From the NCBI GenBank assembly GCA_026004675.1, contig BPJP01000001.1, forward strand, positions 620,001 to 684,000: a stretch of 64,000 nt of DNA. The letters are read 5' to 3'. The translations under genes were made by a program, and so were the position numbers. This document shows positions 8,310 to 17,094 of this stretch, piece after piece (positions within the stretch are counted from its first letter, which is position 1; every line of letters begins with the position of its first letter). The stretch comes from Gemmatales bacterium (GTDB lineage Bacteria; Planctomycetota; Planctomycetia; Gemmatales; Gemmataceae). The notes under the pieces are model-generated. The model searched no databases. It was not told the origin of the DNA and saw only the letters and a list, made by a program, of their open reading frames with translations.

Positions 8310-9773
8310 TCATCCCTTAATCACGCCGATAGGCCGCATTCGGGCCACTTTTCGCGAAAGGTTGGCTTTGTGGACAACTTCCACGACTTCATCGACGTTC
8401 TTGTAAGCATCGGGCTGTTCTTCCGCAAGCCCGCGACGGCTTTGTGCACGGGCGATGACCCCTCGAGCTTCGAGTTCCTTGTCGATCCGGCGTTTGCCGA
8501 CGTCTTTGACAGCAGCGGTGCGGCTCATGGCCCGGCCCGCGCCGTGGCACGTCGTTCCGAATGTTTGTTTCATGCTTCCTTCCTGGCCGACCAGGACCCA
8601 GCTGGCCCGGCCCATATCGCCTGGGATCAAGACGGGCTGCCCGATCTGGCGATACATTTGGGGAATCTCGGGATGGTTCGGTGGGAATGCCCGCGTTGCT
8701 CCTTTGCGATGGACCCAAACTTTACGTGTCTTGCCATTGAAGGTGTGTTCTTCGAATTTGGCGATATTGTGACAGACATCGTAAACGAGGTTCATTTGCA
8801 GTTGCTGCCACGGTCTGCCAAAGACGTTCTCGAATACTTCGCGGGTCTGCTGCATGAGGAGCTGCCGGTTGCACCAGGCGAAATTGGCAGCTGCACGCAT
8901 GGCAGCGATATACTTCTGTCCTTCGGGGCTGTTGACAGGAGCGCAGGCCAGTTGGCGATCGGGGAGCGAAATGCCGTATTTTTCGGGAGCTTTGCGCAAC
9001 ATGGCCAACGCATCGTCGCACACCTGGTATCCCAAGCCGCGCGACCCGCTGTGAATCATGACGCAAACCATGTCTTTTTCCAGGCCCATGACGCGGGCTG
9101 CCTGTTCGTCGAAAATGTGATCGACAACCTGGACTTCGAGGAAGTGGTTCCCTGAGCCGAGCGTACCGCACTGGCTTTCGCCGCGCAGCTTGGCCTGGTC
9201 GCTGACGGCATCAGGATCGGCACCTTCGAGTTTGCCGTTGGCTTCGGTGTACTCGAGATCGCGAGGGGTTGCCAAATCGCGGTCCAACAAGGCCCTCGGC
9301 CCCTCAGCCATCAGGCGATCGAGTTCTTTCTTGTCGAAATGATAGCGTCCCGATTTGCCGACGCCTGTGGGGATGTGGCGAAACAATTCCTCCACCAGTT
9401 GGCGCAAACGAGGTTGAACGTCTCGATAAAAGAGGTTCGAGCGAACCAGGCGGACGCCGCAGTTGATGTCATAGCCGACCCCGCCTGGCGAGATGACGCC
9501 TCCTTCGTCGGGATCGGTGGCACAAACACCGCCAATACAGAAGCCATAACCCCAATGAATATCGGGCATGGCGAGGCTGGCGTATTGGATGCCAGGCAGA
9601 AACGCGACGTTGGCTACCTGCTCCGGTGCCTGGTCGCGTTTGATGGCCTCGATCAAAACCTCGTCGGCATAAATCAGACCATCGACGCGCATCCCTTGCT
9701 TGTAGGTTTTGGGAATCCGCCAGCAGCAATCGCTGACCCTTTCCAACGGTCCCTGAAAAATCTCTTTGCTCAT
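8310..9773 (-). CDS. rtcB: RtcB RNA ligase
   Basis: RtcB joins 2',3'-cyclic phosphate (or 3'-phosphate) and 5'-hydroxyl RNA ends using GTP and Mn2+. The protein has 487 residues, close to the archaeal enzymes. Visible motifs are GGVGYDINCGVRLVRSN with the metal-binding cysteine, GTLGSGNHFLEVQ, MIHSGSRGLGYQV, and TTCHGAGRAMSRTAA, whose histidine (about 410) is the guanylylated nucleophile. The archease gene starts upstream and ends ten bases before this gene, so the two form an operon; archease speeds RtcB turnover. An AGGAAA site precedes the ATG. No RtcR-type regulator or RNA cyclase is next to it. Confidence 0.96.
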   Translation of the reverse strand: MSKEIFQGPLERVSDCCWRIPKTYKQGMRVDGLIYADEVLIEAIKRDQAPEQVANVAFLPGIQYASLAMPDIHWGYGFCIGGVCATDPDEGGVISPGGVGYDINCGVRLVRSNLFYRDVQPRLRQLVEELFRHIPTGVGKSGRYHFDKKELDRLMAEGPRALLDRDLATPRDLEYTEANGKLEGADPDAVSDQAKLRGESQCGTLGSGNHFLEVQVVDHIFDEQAARVMGLEKDMVCVMIHSGSRGLGYQVCDDALAMLRKAPEKYGISLPDRQLACAPVNSPEGQKYIAAMRAAANFAWCNRQLLMQQTREVFENVFGRPWQQLQMNLVYDVCHNIAKFEEHTFNGKTRKVWVHRKGATRAFPPNHPEIPQMYRQIGQPVLIPGDMGRASWVLVGQEGSMKQTFGTTCHGAGRAMSRTAAVKDVGKRRIDKELEARGVIARAQSRRGLAEEQPDAYKNVDEVVEVVHKANLSRKVARMRPIGVIKG

Positions 9774-9782
9774 TGTTGTTTC

Positions 9783-10205
9783 CTAAATATCGACAATGAC
9801 TTCTGCCAACCAACCGCCTTCCTTTTGTTCGATGCGCAAGCCATGATACGTTATGGCCTTGACTTCATGGGCCAACACATGCCGGCTCGGATCGAGTCGT
9901 TCGCCCCATGCTTTTCCCTGCAAGCGGCATGCCGATTCGTTGACCTGCACATCGAACCGGCTGAACAGCCAACCCTTGGCGTCGAACAAAAAGAGGAGGT
10001 GGTTGAGCCAATCGAACAACAGATAGACAAGCTCGTCGCTTTGCAGGTTCACATCGACCACCTGTTGCGGCTGAACGAGAGACAAATCATCGACGATGAC
10101 ATCGAAGAGAGCGTGCGCTGCGTCGGCGAAGAGGGAGGGCAAGTCGTCTGCCTTGATGCGAAGCCCCAAGTCGGCGGTGTGATCGAATGTTTCATACATA
10201 AGCAT
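9783..10205 (-). CDS. Archease
   Basis: The 140-residue protein opens MLMYETFDHTADLGLRIKA, the classic archease start, with an FDHTADLG motif holding the metal-coordinating aspartate. Later come FADAAHALFDVI, LLFDWLNHLLFLFD and VKAITYHGLRIEQKEGGWLAEVIVDI; the C-terminal aspartate and isoleucine ending is conserved. Archease is the cofactor that helps RtcB undergo guanylylation and multiple turnover. The gene immediately precedes rtcB in the same direction, which supports the call. The second methionine, two codons in (10199), may be the true start. Confidence 0.93.
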   Translation of the reverse strand: MLMYETFDHTADLGLRIKADDLPSLFADAAHALFDVIVDDLSLVQPQQVVDVNLQSDELVYLLFDWLNHLLFLFDAKGWLFSRFDVQVNESACRLQGKAWGERLDPSRHVLAHEVKAITYHGLRIEQKEGGWLAEVIVDI

Positions 10206-10365
10206 GTCGTCAGCAAGGTGGTATCACTTTTAGTAACGTCGGCAAAATCGGGCCAGCAGCGCTCGTGGTTTTGCGAGCTGGGGTGATATTGCGTCAAGCC
10301 TGCCTGGCAAAAGCGCCGATATTCGAGATACGGACCAATCTGCCAGCCAACCACGGAGGCCAACC

Positions 10366-10677
10366 GTGAAACTCGAAACCCTAATCGCTGATCTTGACCA
10401 TCCTGTGGCGACCGTGCGGGCGCATGCGGCGGCATTGATCGGCTGGATGGGCCCGGCGGGCAAACCGGCCGTCGGCGCTCTGATCAAAATGCTTTCGCGC
10501 CAAGACCCCCGCGACCGAAAGATGGCGGCTTTAGCCTTGGGGAATATTGGTCCCGCAGCGCGGGAAGCCTTGCCCGTATTGCTGGGCGTAGCCCATTTTG
10601 ACCACGATCCGTCGGTTCAGCAAATGGCGGCGGAAGCCTGCCAGGACATCAGTCGTCAGAATCCCGAAGCCGCCTGA
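10366..10677 (+). CDS. Small HEAT-repeat protein
   Basis: The 103-residue protein consists of about three HEAT-type helical pairs: HPVATVRAHAAALIGWMG, DPRDRKMAALALGNIGPAA and DPSVQQMAAEACQDI. Such repeats act as protein-binding scaffolds. It starts with GTG and has a strong GGAGG site seven bases upstream. It is transcribed away from the archease-rtcB operon, with 160 bases between them. No enzymatic motif is present. Confidence 0.72.
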   Translation: MKLETLIADLDHPVATVRAHAAALIGWMGPAGKPAVGALIKMLSRQDPRDRKMAALALGNIGPAAREALPVLLGVAHFDHDPSVQQMAAEACQDISRQNPEAA

Positions 10678-10711
10678 AAGCAGTATCGTCCCTGTCGGTT
10701 CTTTGTAGCGA

Positions 10712-11482
10712 CTAGGGAAATTTGCGCAGATGGAAGCCGCCATCGACGTTGATTCGGTCACCGGTGCAAAAAGGAATCCGGCCGGTAGCGAGCGTCACCA
10801 CGGCGGCACCGACGTCGTCGGGTGTCCCCCAGCGCCGGATGGGAGTCAAGCCGTCGGCAATCAAGTTCGTGTAGCGTTCATAGGCTGCCGCCGTCATGTC
10901 GGTTTCGATGATGCCAGGACACACTTCATAGACGCGGATATTGTGCTCCGCCAGCCTCAGGGCGAACAACTTGGTCATCATGCTCATGCCGGCTTTGGAA
11001 ATACAGTAGTCGCCGCGATTGATGGAAATGGCATAAGCCGACAGGCTGGAGATGTTGATGATGGCCGGGTTGATGAGTTTCGCTCCCAGCCGAATCATCT
11101 CGCGGGCAACGCGCTGGGTGAGGAAAAAGGGTCCCTTGAGATTGACGGCCAGGACTTTATCCCAGCTGTCTTCGCCGGCTTCGAGAATGTCGCGTCGGCC
11201 GATGGACGTGATGCCGGCGTTGTTCACCAGAACATCGATTCTCCCCCAATGTTCGAGAATCTGATCGACCAGTCGTTCGCGATCCGCACGTTTGCCGACG
11301 TCGGCCTGGCAAGCGAACGATCGGCTTTCGTTGCCGATCAAAGCACAGGTTTTGGCGGCGGCTTCGGCATTGCCCGCGTAGTTGACCGCCACCGCATAAC
11401 CCGCTTGTGCCAACGCGATGCAGATCCCTCGACCTATGCCGCGACTTCCACCCGTCACAAGAGCTACTGGCTCGCTGTGCAT
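10712..11482 (-). CDS. Short-chain dehydrogenase/reductase (3-ketoacyl-ACP reductase-like)
   Basis: This is a 256-residue classical SDR. The nucleotide-binding motif is TGGSRGIGR, the structural NNAG motif follows in VLVNNAGITSIG, and the catalytic Ser-Tyr-Lys set is seen in INISSLSAYA and DYCISKAGM. C-terminal ICPGI-like (VCPGIIETDM) and GDRINVDGGFHL segments are typical. The sequence is closest by eye to FabG-type reductases annotated as 3-ketoacyl-ACP reductase, but no fatty-acid gene is adjacent, so the substrate is open. An AAGGTG site lies before the ATG. Confidence 0.85.
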   Translation of the reverse strand: MHSEPVALVTGGSRGIGRGICIALAQAGYAVAVNYAGNAEAAAKTCALIGNESRSFACQADVGKRADRERLVDQILEHWGRIDVLVNNAGITSIGRRDILEAGEDSWDKVLAVNLKGPFFLTQRVAREMIRLGAKLINPAIINISSLSAYAISINRGDYCISKAGMSMMTKLFALRLAEHNIRVYEVCPGIIETDMTAAAYERYTNLIADGLTPIRRWGTPDDVGAAVVTLATGRIPFCTGDRINVDGGFHLRKFP

Positions 11483-11673
11483 AAATCACCTTCTCTTGCC
11501 GCGCATGAGCGATTCGGTTTCGTTCAGCGAAGGCGCGATGTGTGCGCTTTGTAGCCGTTGGAACTGATCAATCCAAGCAGGCAGTCGCCACGCATCTTCA
11601 TCATATGCCGTCCTTGTTGATCAAGCCAGCATCGAATTTTGCGGCGCAGGGCAAGAAGATTCGGCAATTTGCC

Positions 11674-11701
11674 TTGAATATTTTATATACATCGGTATAC
11701 T
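11674..11701 (+). promoter_or_regulatory. Promoter with overlapping palindrome, candidate SOS operator of imuA-imuB-dnaE2
   Basis: A TTGAAT -35 (11674-11679) and a TATACT -10 (11696-11701) are 16 bases apart. A perfect palindrome, TATAC-ATCG-GTATA (11686-11699), overlaps the -10. The imuA start is 44 bases further on. In other bacteria this mutagenesis cassette is LexA-controlled, so the palindrome is a natural candidate for the LexA site; that is inference, as I do not know the LexA motif of this lineage. Confidence 0.5.
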
Positions 11702-11744
11702 GAACTTCCCTGCGCTGAACTATTGACCACAACTGATTTATTTA

Positions 11745-12470
11745 ATGTTTCCATCCATGAATCGCCAGCAAACGATTCAGGACTTGGCGCAAAAACTGCG
11801 CGCCTTGGAGCGGACGTTCAAGCAAGCGTCCGGCGATCAGTTGCTTTCCACCGGCATCGAGGCCTTCGACGCTTTGCTGCCGGCAAAGGGGATTCCGAGA
11901 GGCACGCTTCTGGAATGGTTGGCTGCCGGTCCGGGCAGCGGCGCTGGCACACTTGCTTGCAGTGTGGCGTCCAGAATTCTCTGCCAACTCGATGGCGCTT
12001 GCGTCGTCGTGGACCCGGCGCAGTCGTTTTATCCACCAGCCGCAGGCCGATTGGCAGACGACTTGGAACGAATGATCGTGATTCATCCGAGCAACGAGCG
12101 CGACACATGGTGGGCGCTGGAGCAGGCCCTTCGCTGCCCGGCGGTAGCAGTGGTCCTTGGTTGGCCCGATCGCCTTTTGGACCATGCTTATCGGCGTTTG
12201 CAATTGGCGGTGGAGACCGGCGGCGGCATCGGCTTGCTGCTTCGTTCCGAAGAATATCGCTGGCAGCCTTCGTGGGCCGACATTCGTTTGCGGATTGAAC
12301 CGCTTCCGTCACTGTCGCAGAGTCGGCGTTTGCGAGTGGAGGTGGTTCAATGCCGAGGCCGATTTTCTCAGCAAACGGTGGAGTTGGAAATCAACGATGA
12401 AACGGGCGATGTGCATTTGGCTTCCGCGCTGGCCCCTGCAACGGCTCCAAGCCGCCCAACCACGGCATAA
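11745..12470 (+). CDS. imuA: ImuA, RecA-like SOS mutagenesis protein
   Basis: The 241-residue protein resembles RecA/SulA-like ImuA: LLSTGIEAFDALLPAKGIPRGTLLEWLAAGPGSGAGTLA, where the Walker A-like loop is degenerate, then VVVDPAQSFYPPAA and DHAYRRLQLAVETGGGIGLLLR. ImuA helps recruit ImuB and DnaE2 for error-prone synthesis past DNA lesions. It is the first gene of the operon; imuB begins inside its 3' end. An alternative start exists further upstream in another frame but lacks family similarity. Together with the next two genes this identifies the mutasome cassette. Confidence 0.87.
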   Translation: MFPSMNRQQTIQDLAQKLRALERTFKQASGDQLLSTGIEAFDALLPAKGIPRGTLLEWLAAGPGSGAGTLACSVASRILCQLDGACVVVDPAQSFYPPAAGRLADDLERMIVIHPSNERDTWWALEQALRCPAVAVVLGWPDRLLDHAYRRLQLAVETGGGIGLLLRSEEYRWQPSWADIRLRIEPLPSLSQSRRLRVEVVQCRGRFSQQTVELEINDETGDVHLASALAPATAPSRPTTA

Positions 12471-13935
12471 AAGAGCGATGACCGTTCTCTATGCCGATGC
12501 AGGGCAAAAAGGGCAGATTGTCGTGCTGGCCTGCCAACGCGCCGTGCGAAGTGGCATTGTACCGGGCATGCCACTGGCCGAGGCGAAAGGAATCCTTGGC
12601 CGCGGTTCGGACCAGGCGTTTGTTCGTCATGATGCCGAGGCGGATCGAGCCGACTTGCACGAACTGGCCAACTGGTGCCAGCAATTCAGTCCTGTCGTGG
12701 GAGTGGAGGATCGGCTCCCTTCTTCGCTGGGGGCAGAGGGTTTGCTGCTGGACATAACCGGCTGCGCGTTGTTGTTCGGCGGTGAGGATCGGCTTTTGCA
12801 ATGCGTGCTGCAGCGCTTTCAACAACGCGGTTACTTCGTCCGGGCGGCGATTGCCGACACGATCGGCGCCGCCTGGGCCGTGGCTCACTTCGGTAAAGAG
12901 CGTGCGGCGGTCGTCCCGCCTCAACAGCAGGAAAGGGTTTTGCGTCCTTTGCCTGTTGCCGCACTGAGGCTGTCAGCGACGACCATCGCAGCTTTGACCG
13001 ATTTCGCGATTGACACCATCGAACAATTGCAAGCTCTGCCCCGCGCTTTGTTGCCCGCGCGCTTCGGGGAGGAACTTGTCCGCCGGCTCGATCAGGCATT
13101 GGGAACGGTGGCCGAGATCATCGTGCCGATCCAACCGCCGGTCCCCATCGAAGCGACCTGGGAATTTGAACAGCCTGTCAGCCACCGCAACGCGCTTGCG
13201 GTTGTGCTCCGGCAATTAGCCAGGCGGATCATGGACGAATTGATCGCACGTTCCAAAGGGGTAGTGCAATTGGAAGTGCGTTTGCATTGTCCAGGGAAAC
13301 AGGACGTTGTTTTTCCCGTGGGGTTCCTTCGCCCGTGCCAGGCGCTTGAGCATTTGATGGAGCTGGTGCTGCTTCATCTAGAACGTGTCGAGGTACCGGG
13401 AGAAATCACGGGAGCCGAATTGCGAGTGCTGCAAGCGGCAGTGGTCGACATGCAGCAGTCTCCGTTTTTCGATGGGGCGGACAAAGGCGATGCTTCACGC
13501 CAGTTGGCTCAATTGATCGAGCGTCTCAGCAGCCGATTGGGATCAAAACGGGTCGTTCGTCCCAGGTTGCGTGCTGACTGGCAACCCGAATATGCGGTGC
13601 GCTGGCAACCGCTTGTTGGTCCAGGAAGCGAAAGGTTTTTGGAAGGTGACAGCCGACCGGTTACCTTGTCTCGGCCGCTTCGGCTGCGAAGGAAGCCGTC
13701 GGCCATCGAAGCAGTTTCGGTAGTTCCCGAAGGACCGCCGATCCGCTTTTTCTGGAAGGATCGCAATTATGCCATCGTGTGCTGTTGGGGGCAGGAGCGG
13801 ATCGAAACTGGCTGGTGGCGTGGCCGACACATCGAACGCGATTATTTCCAGGTCGAAACGGAAAGCGGCCAGCGCTTCTGGATTTTTCGGCAGATTGGAA
13901 AGGGGAATTGGTTTCTGCACGGCGAGTTCGAATAA
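12397..13935 (+). CDS. imuB: ImuB, Y-family polymerase-like protein
   Basis: ImuB is a catalytically inactive Y-family polymerase relative that links DnaE2 to the beta clamp. The protein has 513 residues from the chosen start. It opens MKRAMCIWLPRWPLQRLQ, the typical ImuB N-terminus, and continues with VLYADAGQKGQIVVLACQRA, GLLLDITGCALLFGGEDRLL and an RAAIADTIGAAWAVAHFG segment. A DUF6504-like C-terminal part (PIRFFWKDRNYAIV, ETGWWRG, DYFQVETESGQRFWIFR) is present. The start overlaps imuA by 74 bases; an in-frame ATG four codons later (12409) is possible. The frame is open further upstream, but that extension is antisense-like noise. dnaE2 follows after three bases. Confidence 0.88.
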   Translation: MKRAMCIWLPRWPLQRLQAAQPRHKRAMTVLYADAGQKGQIVVLACQRAVRSGIVPGMPLAEAKGILGRGSDQAFVRHDAEADRADLHELANWCQQFSPVVGVEDRLPSSLGAEGLLLDITGCALLFGGEDRLLQCVLQRFQQRGYFVRAAIADTIGAAWAVAHFGKERAAVVPPQQQERVLRPLPVAALRLSATTIAALTDFAIDTIEQLQALPRALLPARFGEELVRRLDQALGTVAEIIVPIQPPVPIEATWEFEQPVSHRNALAVVLRQLARRIMDELIARSKGVVQLEVRLHCPGKQDVVFPVGFLRPCQALEHLMELVLLHLERVEVPGEITGAELRVLQAAVVDMQQSPFFDGADKGDASRQLAQLIERLSSRLGSKRVVRPRLRADWQPEYAVRWQPLVGPGSERFLEGDSRPVTLSRPLRLRRKPSAIEAVSVVPEGPPIRFFWKDRNYAIVCCWGQERIETGWWRGRHIERDYFQVETESGQRFWIFRQIGKGNWFLHGEFE

Positions 13936-13938
13936 GCC

Positions 13939-16900
13939 ATGCCTGATCCTCAGCCTGCAAAGCGGCAGCCTGTTTCTGCTTCTGCCAGGCGGCAGCGATC
14001 ATCGACTGCCTATGCCGAGTTGCGCTGCCGAACCAACTTCTCGTTTCTCGAAGGGGCCTCGCATCCCGATGAACTGGTTGCTCGGGCGGCAGAACTCGGC
14101 TATACCGCGCTGGCGATCACGGACCGCAACAGCCTGGCCGGCGTGGTCCGCGCTCATGCGGCCGCCAAAAACGTCGGCTTGAAACTCCTGATCGGCGCCG
14201 AGGTCACACCAACCGATGCTCCGCCGGCTGTTTTGCTCGCCACCGACCGGACGAGTTATGGCCGGCTCTGCCGTTTGCTTACCCGAGGACGCCGGCAAGC
14301 TCCTAAAGGAGAATGTTCCTTTACCTTTAGCGACGTGGCCGAACATGCCGAGGGGCTTTTGGCTTGCATCCCTTTGGGTTCGGCAGAAGACAAGGATGTT
14401 TCTCCTTGGCTCCCCCTCTACCGGGAGGCGTTCGGCGACCGCTGTTACGCTCTGGCACAGTTGCACCTCGGGCCGGATGATCGCCGACTCTTGCAGCGAT
14501 ACCTTGTCCAAGCCGAAAACGCCAACCTTCCCTTGGCTGCCTGCAACGACGTCTACTACCACGTTCCCAGGCGGCGTTTTCTGCAAGACGTGCTCACGGC
14601 TATCCGTCATGGCTGTTCCGTCGCCCAACTGGGAAAGCGCCTCTTTGCCAATGCCGAACGGTACCTCAAGTCTCCCGCCCAGATGAAAGCCCTCTTTGCC
14701 GACTACCCCCCTGCCCTGGCACGGACGATTGAAATTGCCGACCGCTGCACGTTTTCTCTCGACGAGTTGCGCTACGAATACCCGGCGGAACTCTGCCCGC
14801 CGCATACCACTCCCTTCGAACATCTGCAACGCTTGACATGGGAGGGAGCCAAACGCCGTTATCCGCACGGCATCCCCGATCGAGTCCGCCAGTTGATCGA
14901 GCACGAACTCAAGCTGATCAAGGAACTGCATTATGAGGCGTATTTTCTCACGGTCTGGGATGTGGTGAAGTTCGCGCGCAGCCGGGGCATCCTTTGCCAG
15001 GGGCGCGGCTCGGCAGCCAATTCCGTCGTCTGCTTCTGTCTGGAAATCACCTCCGTCGATCCCGAGCAGATCGACGTCCTCTTTGAACGCTTCGTCAGTG
15101 CGGAACGCAATGAAGCGCCGGATATCGACGTCGATTTTGAACACGAACGCCGGGAGGAAGTGATCCAATATATCTACGACAAATACGGACGGGACCGCGC
15201 CGGCATGGCGGCTACCGTCATCACCTACCAGCCCCGTTCCGCCGTCCGCGACGTCGGCAAGGCGCTCGGCCTGTCGCTCGATCGCGTCGATGCCATCGCC
15301 AAGTCGCTCGAACGGGGACACGATGCCGACACGCTGGCACGTCGGCTGCAGGAAGCCGGACTCGATCCCCATTCCCGCCTCGCCCGGCAATTCCTCGTGC
15401 TTGTCGAGGAGATTCTGGAGTTTCCGCGACATCTTTCCCAGCATGTGGGCGGCATGGTGCTGACTCAAGGGCCTCTGTGCGAGATGGTCCCCATCGAGAA
15501 CGCCGCCATGTCCGGCCGAACCGTCATCCAATGGGACAAAGACGACCTCGATACGCTGGGCATCTTGAAAGTCGATTGCCTGTCGCTTGGCATGCTGACG
15601 GCCATCCGCAAATGTTTCGCCCTGATCGAAAAGCACTACGGCAGAAAACTCACACTGGCCACGGTGCCGCAGGCGGACGAGGAGGTTTATCGCATGATCA
15701 GCGCGGCGGATACCATCGGCGTCTTTCAGATCGAATCGCGTGCCCAGATGTCGATGCTGCCGAGGCTGCGACCGCACTGCTTTTACGATCTGGTCATCGA
15801 AGTCGCCATCGTCAGACCCGGGCCGATCCAAGGCGACATGGTTCATCCCTATTTACGGCGTCGCAACGGCGAAGAAGAAGTGGACTATCCCGATGACCGC
15901 ATCCGCGGCGTTCTGGAGAAAACGTTGGGTGTGCCGATTTTCCAGGAGCAGGCGATGCGTCTGGCGGTGGTGGCCGCCGGCTTCACGCCAGGAGAAGCTG
16001 ACCAGCTGCGCCGGGCCATGGGAGCATGGCGGCGCCGCGGCGTGATCGACCAATTCCGCCGCAAACTCATCGATGGCATGCGCGCCAACGGCTATTCCGC
16101 CGAGTTTGCCGAGCGGCTGTTCAAGCAGATTCGCGGCTTTGGCGAGTATGGTTTTCCGGAAAGTCATGCCGCCAGTTTCGCTCTCCTTGTTTACGTCTCG
16201 GCGTGGTTGAAACATCATTATCCGGCGGCGTTCATCTGTGCCTTGCTCAATTCCCAGCCGATGGGTTTTTACGCCCCAGCTCAGCTCGTCGCCGATGCGC
16301 GGAAGCACGGCGTGGACGTTCTGGCTGTCGATGCCAATCACAGCGAGTGGGACTGCACTTTAGAGAAACATGCCGGCAGCATCGCCTTGCGTTTGGGCTT
16401 CCGTCAGGTGCGCGGCCTGTCGCCCTGGCAGGCCGAGCGCATCGCGGCCCTGCGGCAAGGCTGCCCCTTTCGTTCGTTTGCCGACTTCGCCCAGCGGACG
16501 CGGTTCTCTAAAGCCGTGTTGCAAAAGCTGGCTCGGGCCGATGCCTTTGCTTCGCTGGGAGACTCGCGGCGGCAAGCCTTGTGGCAAGCGCTGCCTGAGC
16601 GAACCCCCATGCCGTTATTCGATCAGGCAGTGGATGAAGAACCACTGGTGAATCTGCCCGCCATGTCCCTTTGCGATGAAGTCGTCGCCGACTACCAATC
16701 CGCCGGTTTGTCGTTGCGCGGTCATCCGTTGCAGTTTCTGCGCCAGCAATTGGACCAGTACGACGTTGTGCCGACTTGCCGCTTGGCGGAACTCCCTGCC
16801 GACAATCGCTGCAAAGTCGCTGGGATCGTGTTGCTGCGGCAGCGCCCAAGTACGGCCAAAGGGATTACCTTTGTGACGCTCGAAGACGAGTTCGGCACGG

Positions 16901-17085
16901 CCAACTTGATCGTTCGCCAGGAGGTTTGGGACCGCTACCACCAGGTCGCCAGCCGAGCGGTCATGATGATCGCGCATGGCCAACTACAGCGGCTGGACAA
17001 AGTCATCCACTTGCTGGTTGATCGCCTGGAGGATTTGACGCAATCTTTGCCGGACGTGGCAAGCCGCTCGCGGGATTTTCGATAA
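13939..17085 (+). CDS. dnaE2: DnaE2 error-prone DNA polymerase III alpha subunit
   Basis: This C-family polymerase of 1048 residues carries out translesion synthesis with ImuA and ImuB. The N-terminal PHP domain begins YAELRCRTNFSFLEGASHPDELV (about 24-46). The catalytic acids lie in APDIDVDFEHERREEV (D397 and D399), near GRGSAANSVVCF. Later come FQIESRAQMSMLPRLRP, VRPGPIQGDMVHPYLRRR and FPESHAASFALLVY, then a helix-hairpin-helix region and an OB fold (CKVAGIVLLRQRPSTAKGITFVTLEDEFG). The ending without a clamp-binding tail fits DnaE2 rather than DnaE1. It is the last gene of the operon and ends nine bases from a convergent gene. Confidence 0.95.
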   Translation: MPDPQPAKRQPVSASARRQRSSTAYAELRCRTNFSFLEGASHPDELVARAAELGYTALAITDRNSLAGVVRAHAAAKNVGLKLLIGAEVTPTDAPPAVLLATDRTSYGRLCRLLTRGRRQAPKGECSFTFSDVAEHAEGLLACIPLGSAEDKDVSPWLPLYREAFGDRCYALAQLHLGPDDRRLLQRYLVQAENANLPLAACNDVYYHVPRRRFLQDVLTAIRHGCSVAQLGKRLFANAERYLKSPAQMKALFADYPPALARTIEIADRCTFSLDELRYEYPAELCPPHTTPFEHLQRLTWEGAKRRYPHGIPDRVRQLIEHELKLIKELHYEAYFLTVWDVVKFARSRGILCQGRGSAANSVVCFCLEITSVDPEQIDVLFERFVSAERNEAPDIDVDFEHERREEVIQYIYDKYGRDRAGMAATVITYQPRSAVRDVGKALGLSLDRVDAIAKSLERGHDADTLARRLQEAGLDPHSRLARQFLVLVEEILEFPRHLSQHVGGMVLTQGPLCEMVPIENAAMSGRTVIQWDKDDLDTLGILKVDCLSLGMLTAIRKCFALIEKHYGRKLTLATVPQADEEVYRMISAADTIGVFQIESRAQMSMLPRLRPHCFYDLVIEVAIVRPGPIQGDMVHPYLRRRNGEEEVDYPDDRIRGVLEKTLGVPIFQEQAMRLAVVAAGFTPGEADQLRRAMGAWRRRGVIDQFRRKLIDGMRANGYSAEFAERLFKQIRGFGEYGFPESHAASFALLVYVSAWLKHHYPAAFICALLNSQPMGFYAPAQLVADARKHGVDVLAVDANHSEWDCTLEKHAGSIALRLGFRQVRGLSPWQAERIAALRQGCPFRSFADFAQRTRFSKAVLQKLARADAFASLGDSRRQALWQALPERTPMPLFDQAVDEEPLVNLPAMSLCDEVVADYQSAGLSLRGHPLQFLRQQLDQYDVVPTCRLAELPADNRCKVAGIVLLRQRPSTAKGITFVTLEDEFGTANLIVRQEVWDRYHQVASRAVMMIAHGQLQRLDKVIHLLVDRLEDLTQSLPDVASRSRDFR

Positions 17086-17094
17086 GAGGCCGCC

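Noticed and set aside
12157..12396. Extension of the imuB frame upstream into imuA
   Set aside because: The added residues are the second frame of imuA. ImuB family similarity begins at MKRAMCIWLPRW (12397).
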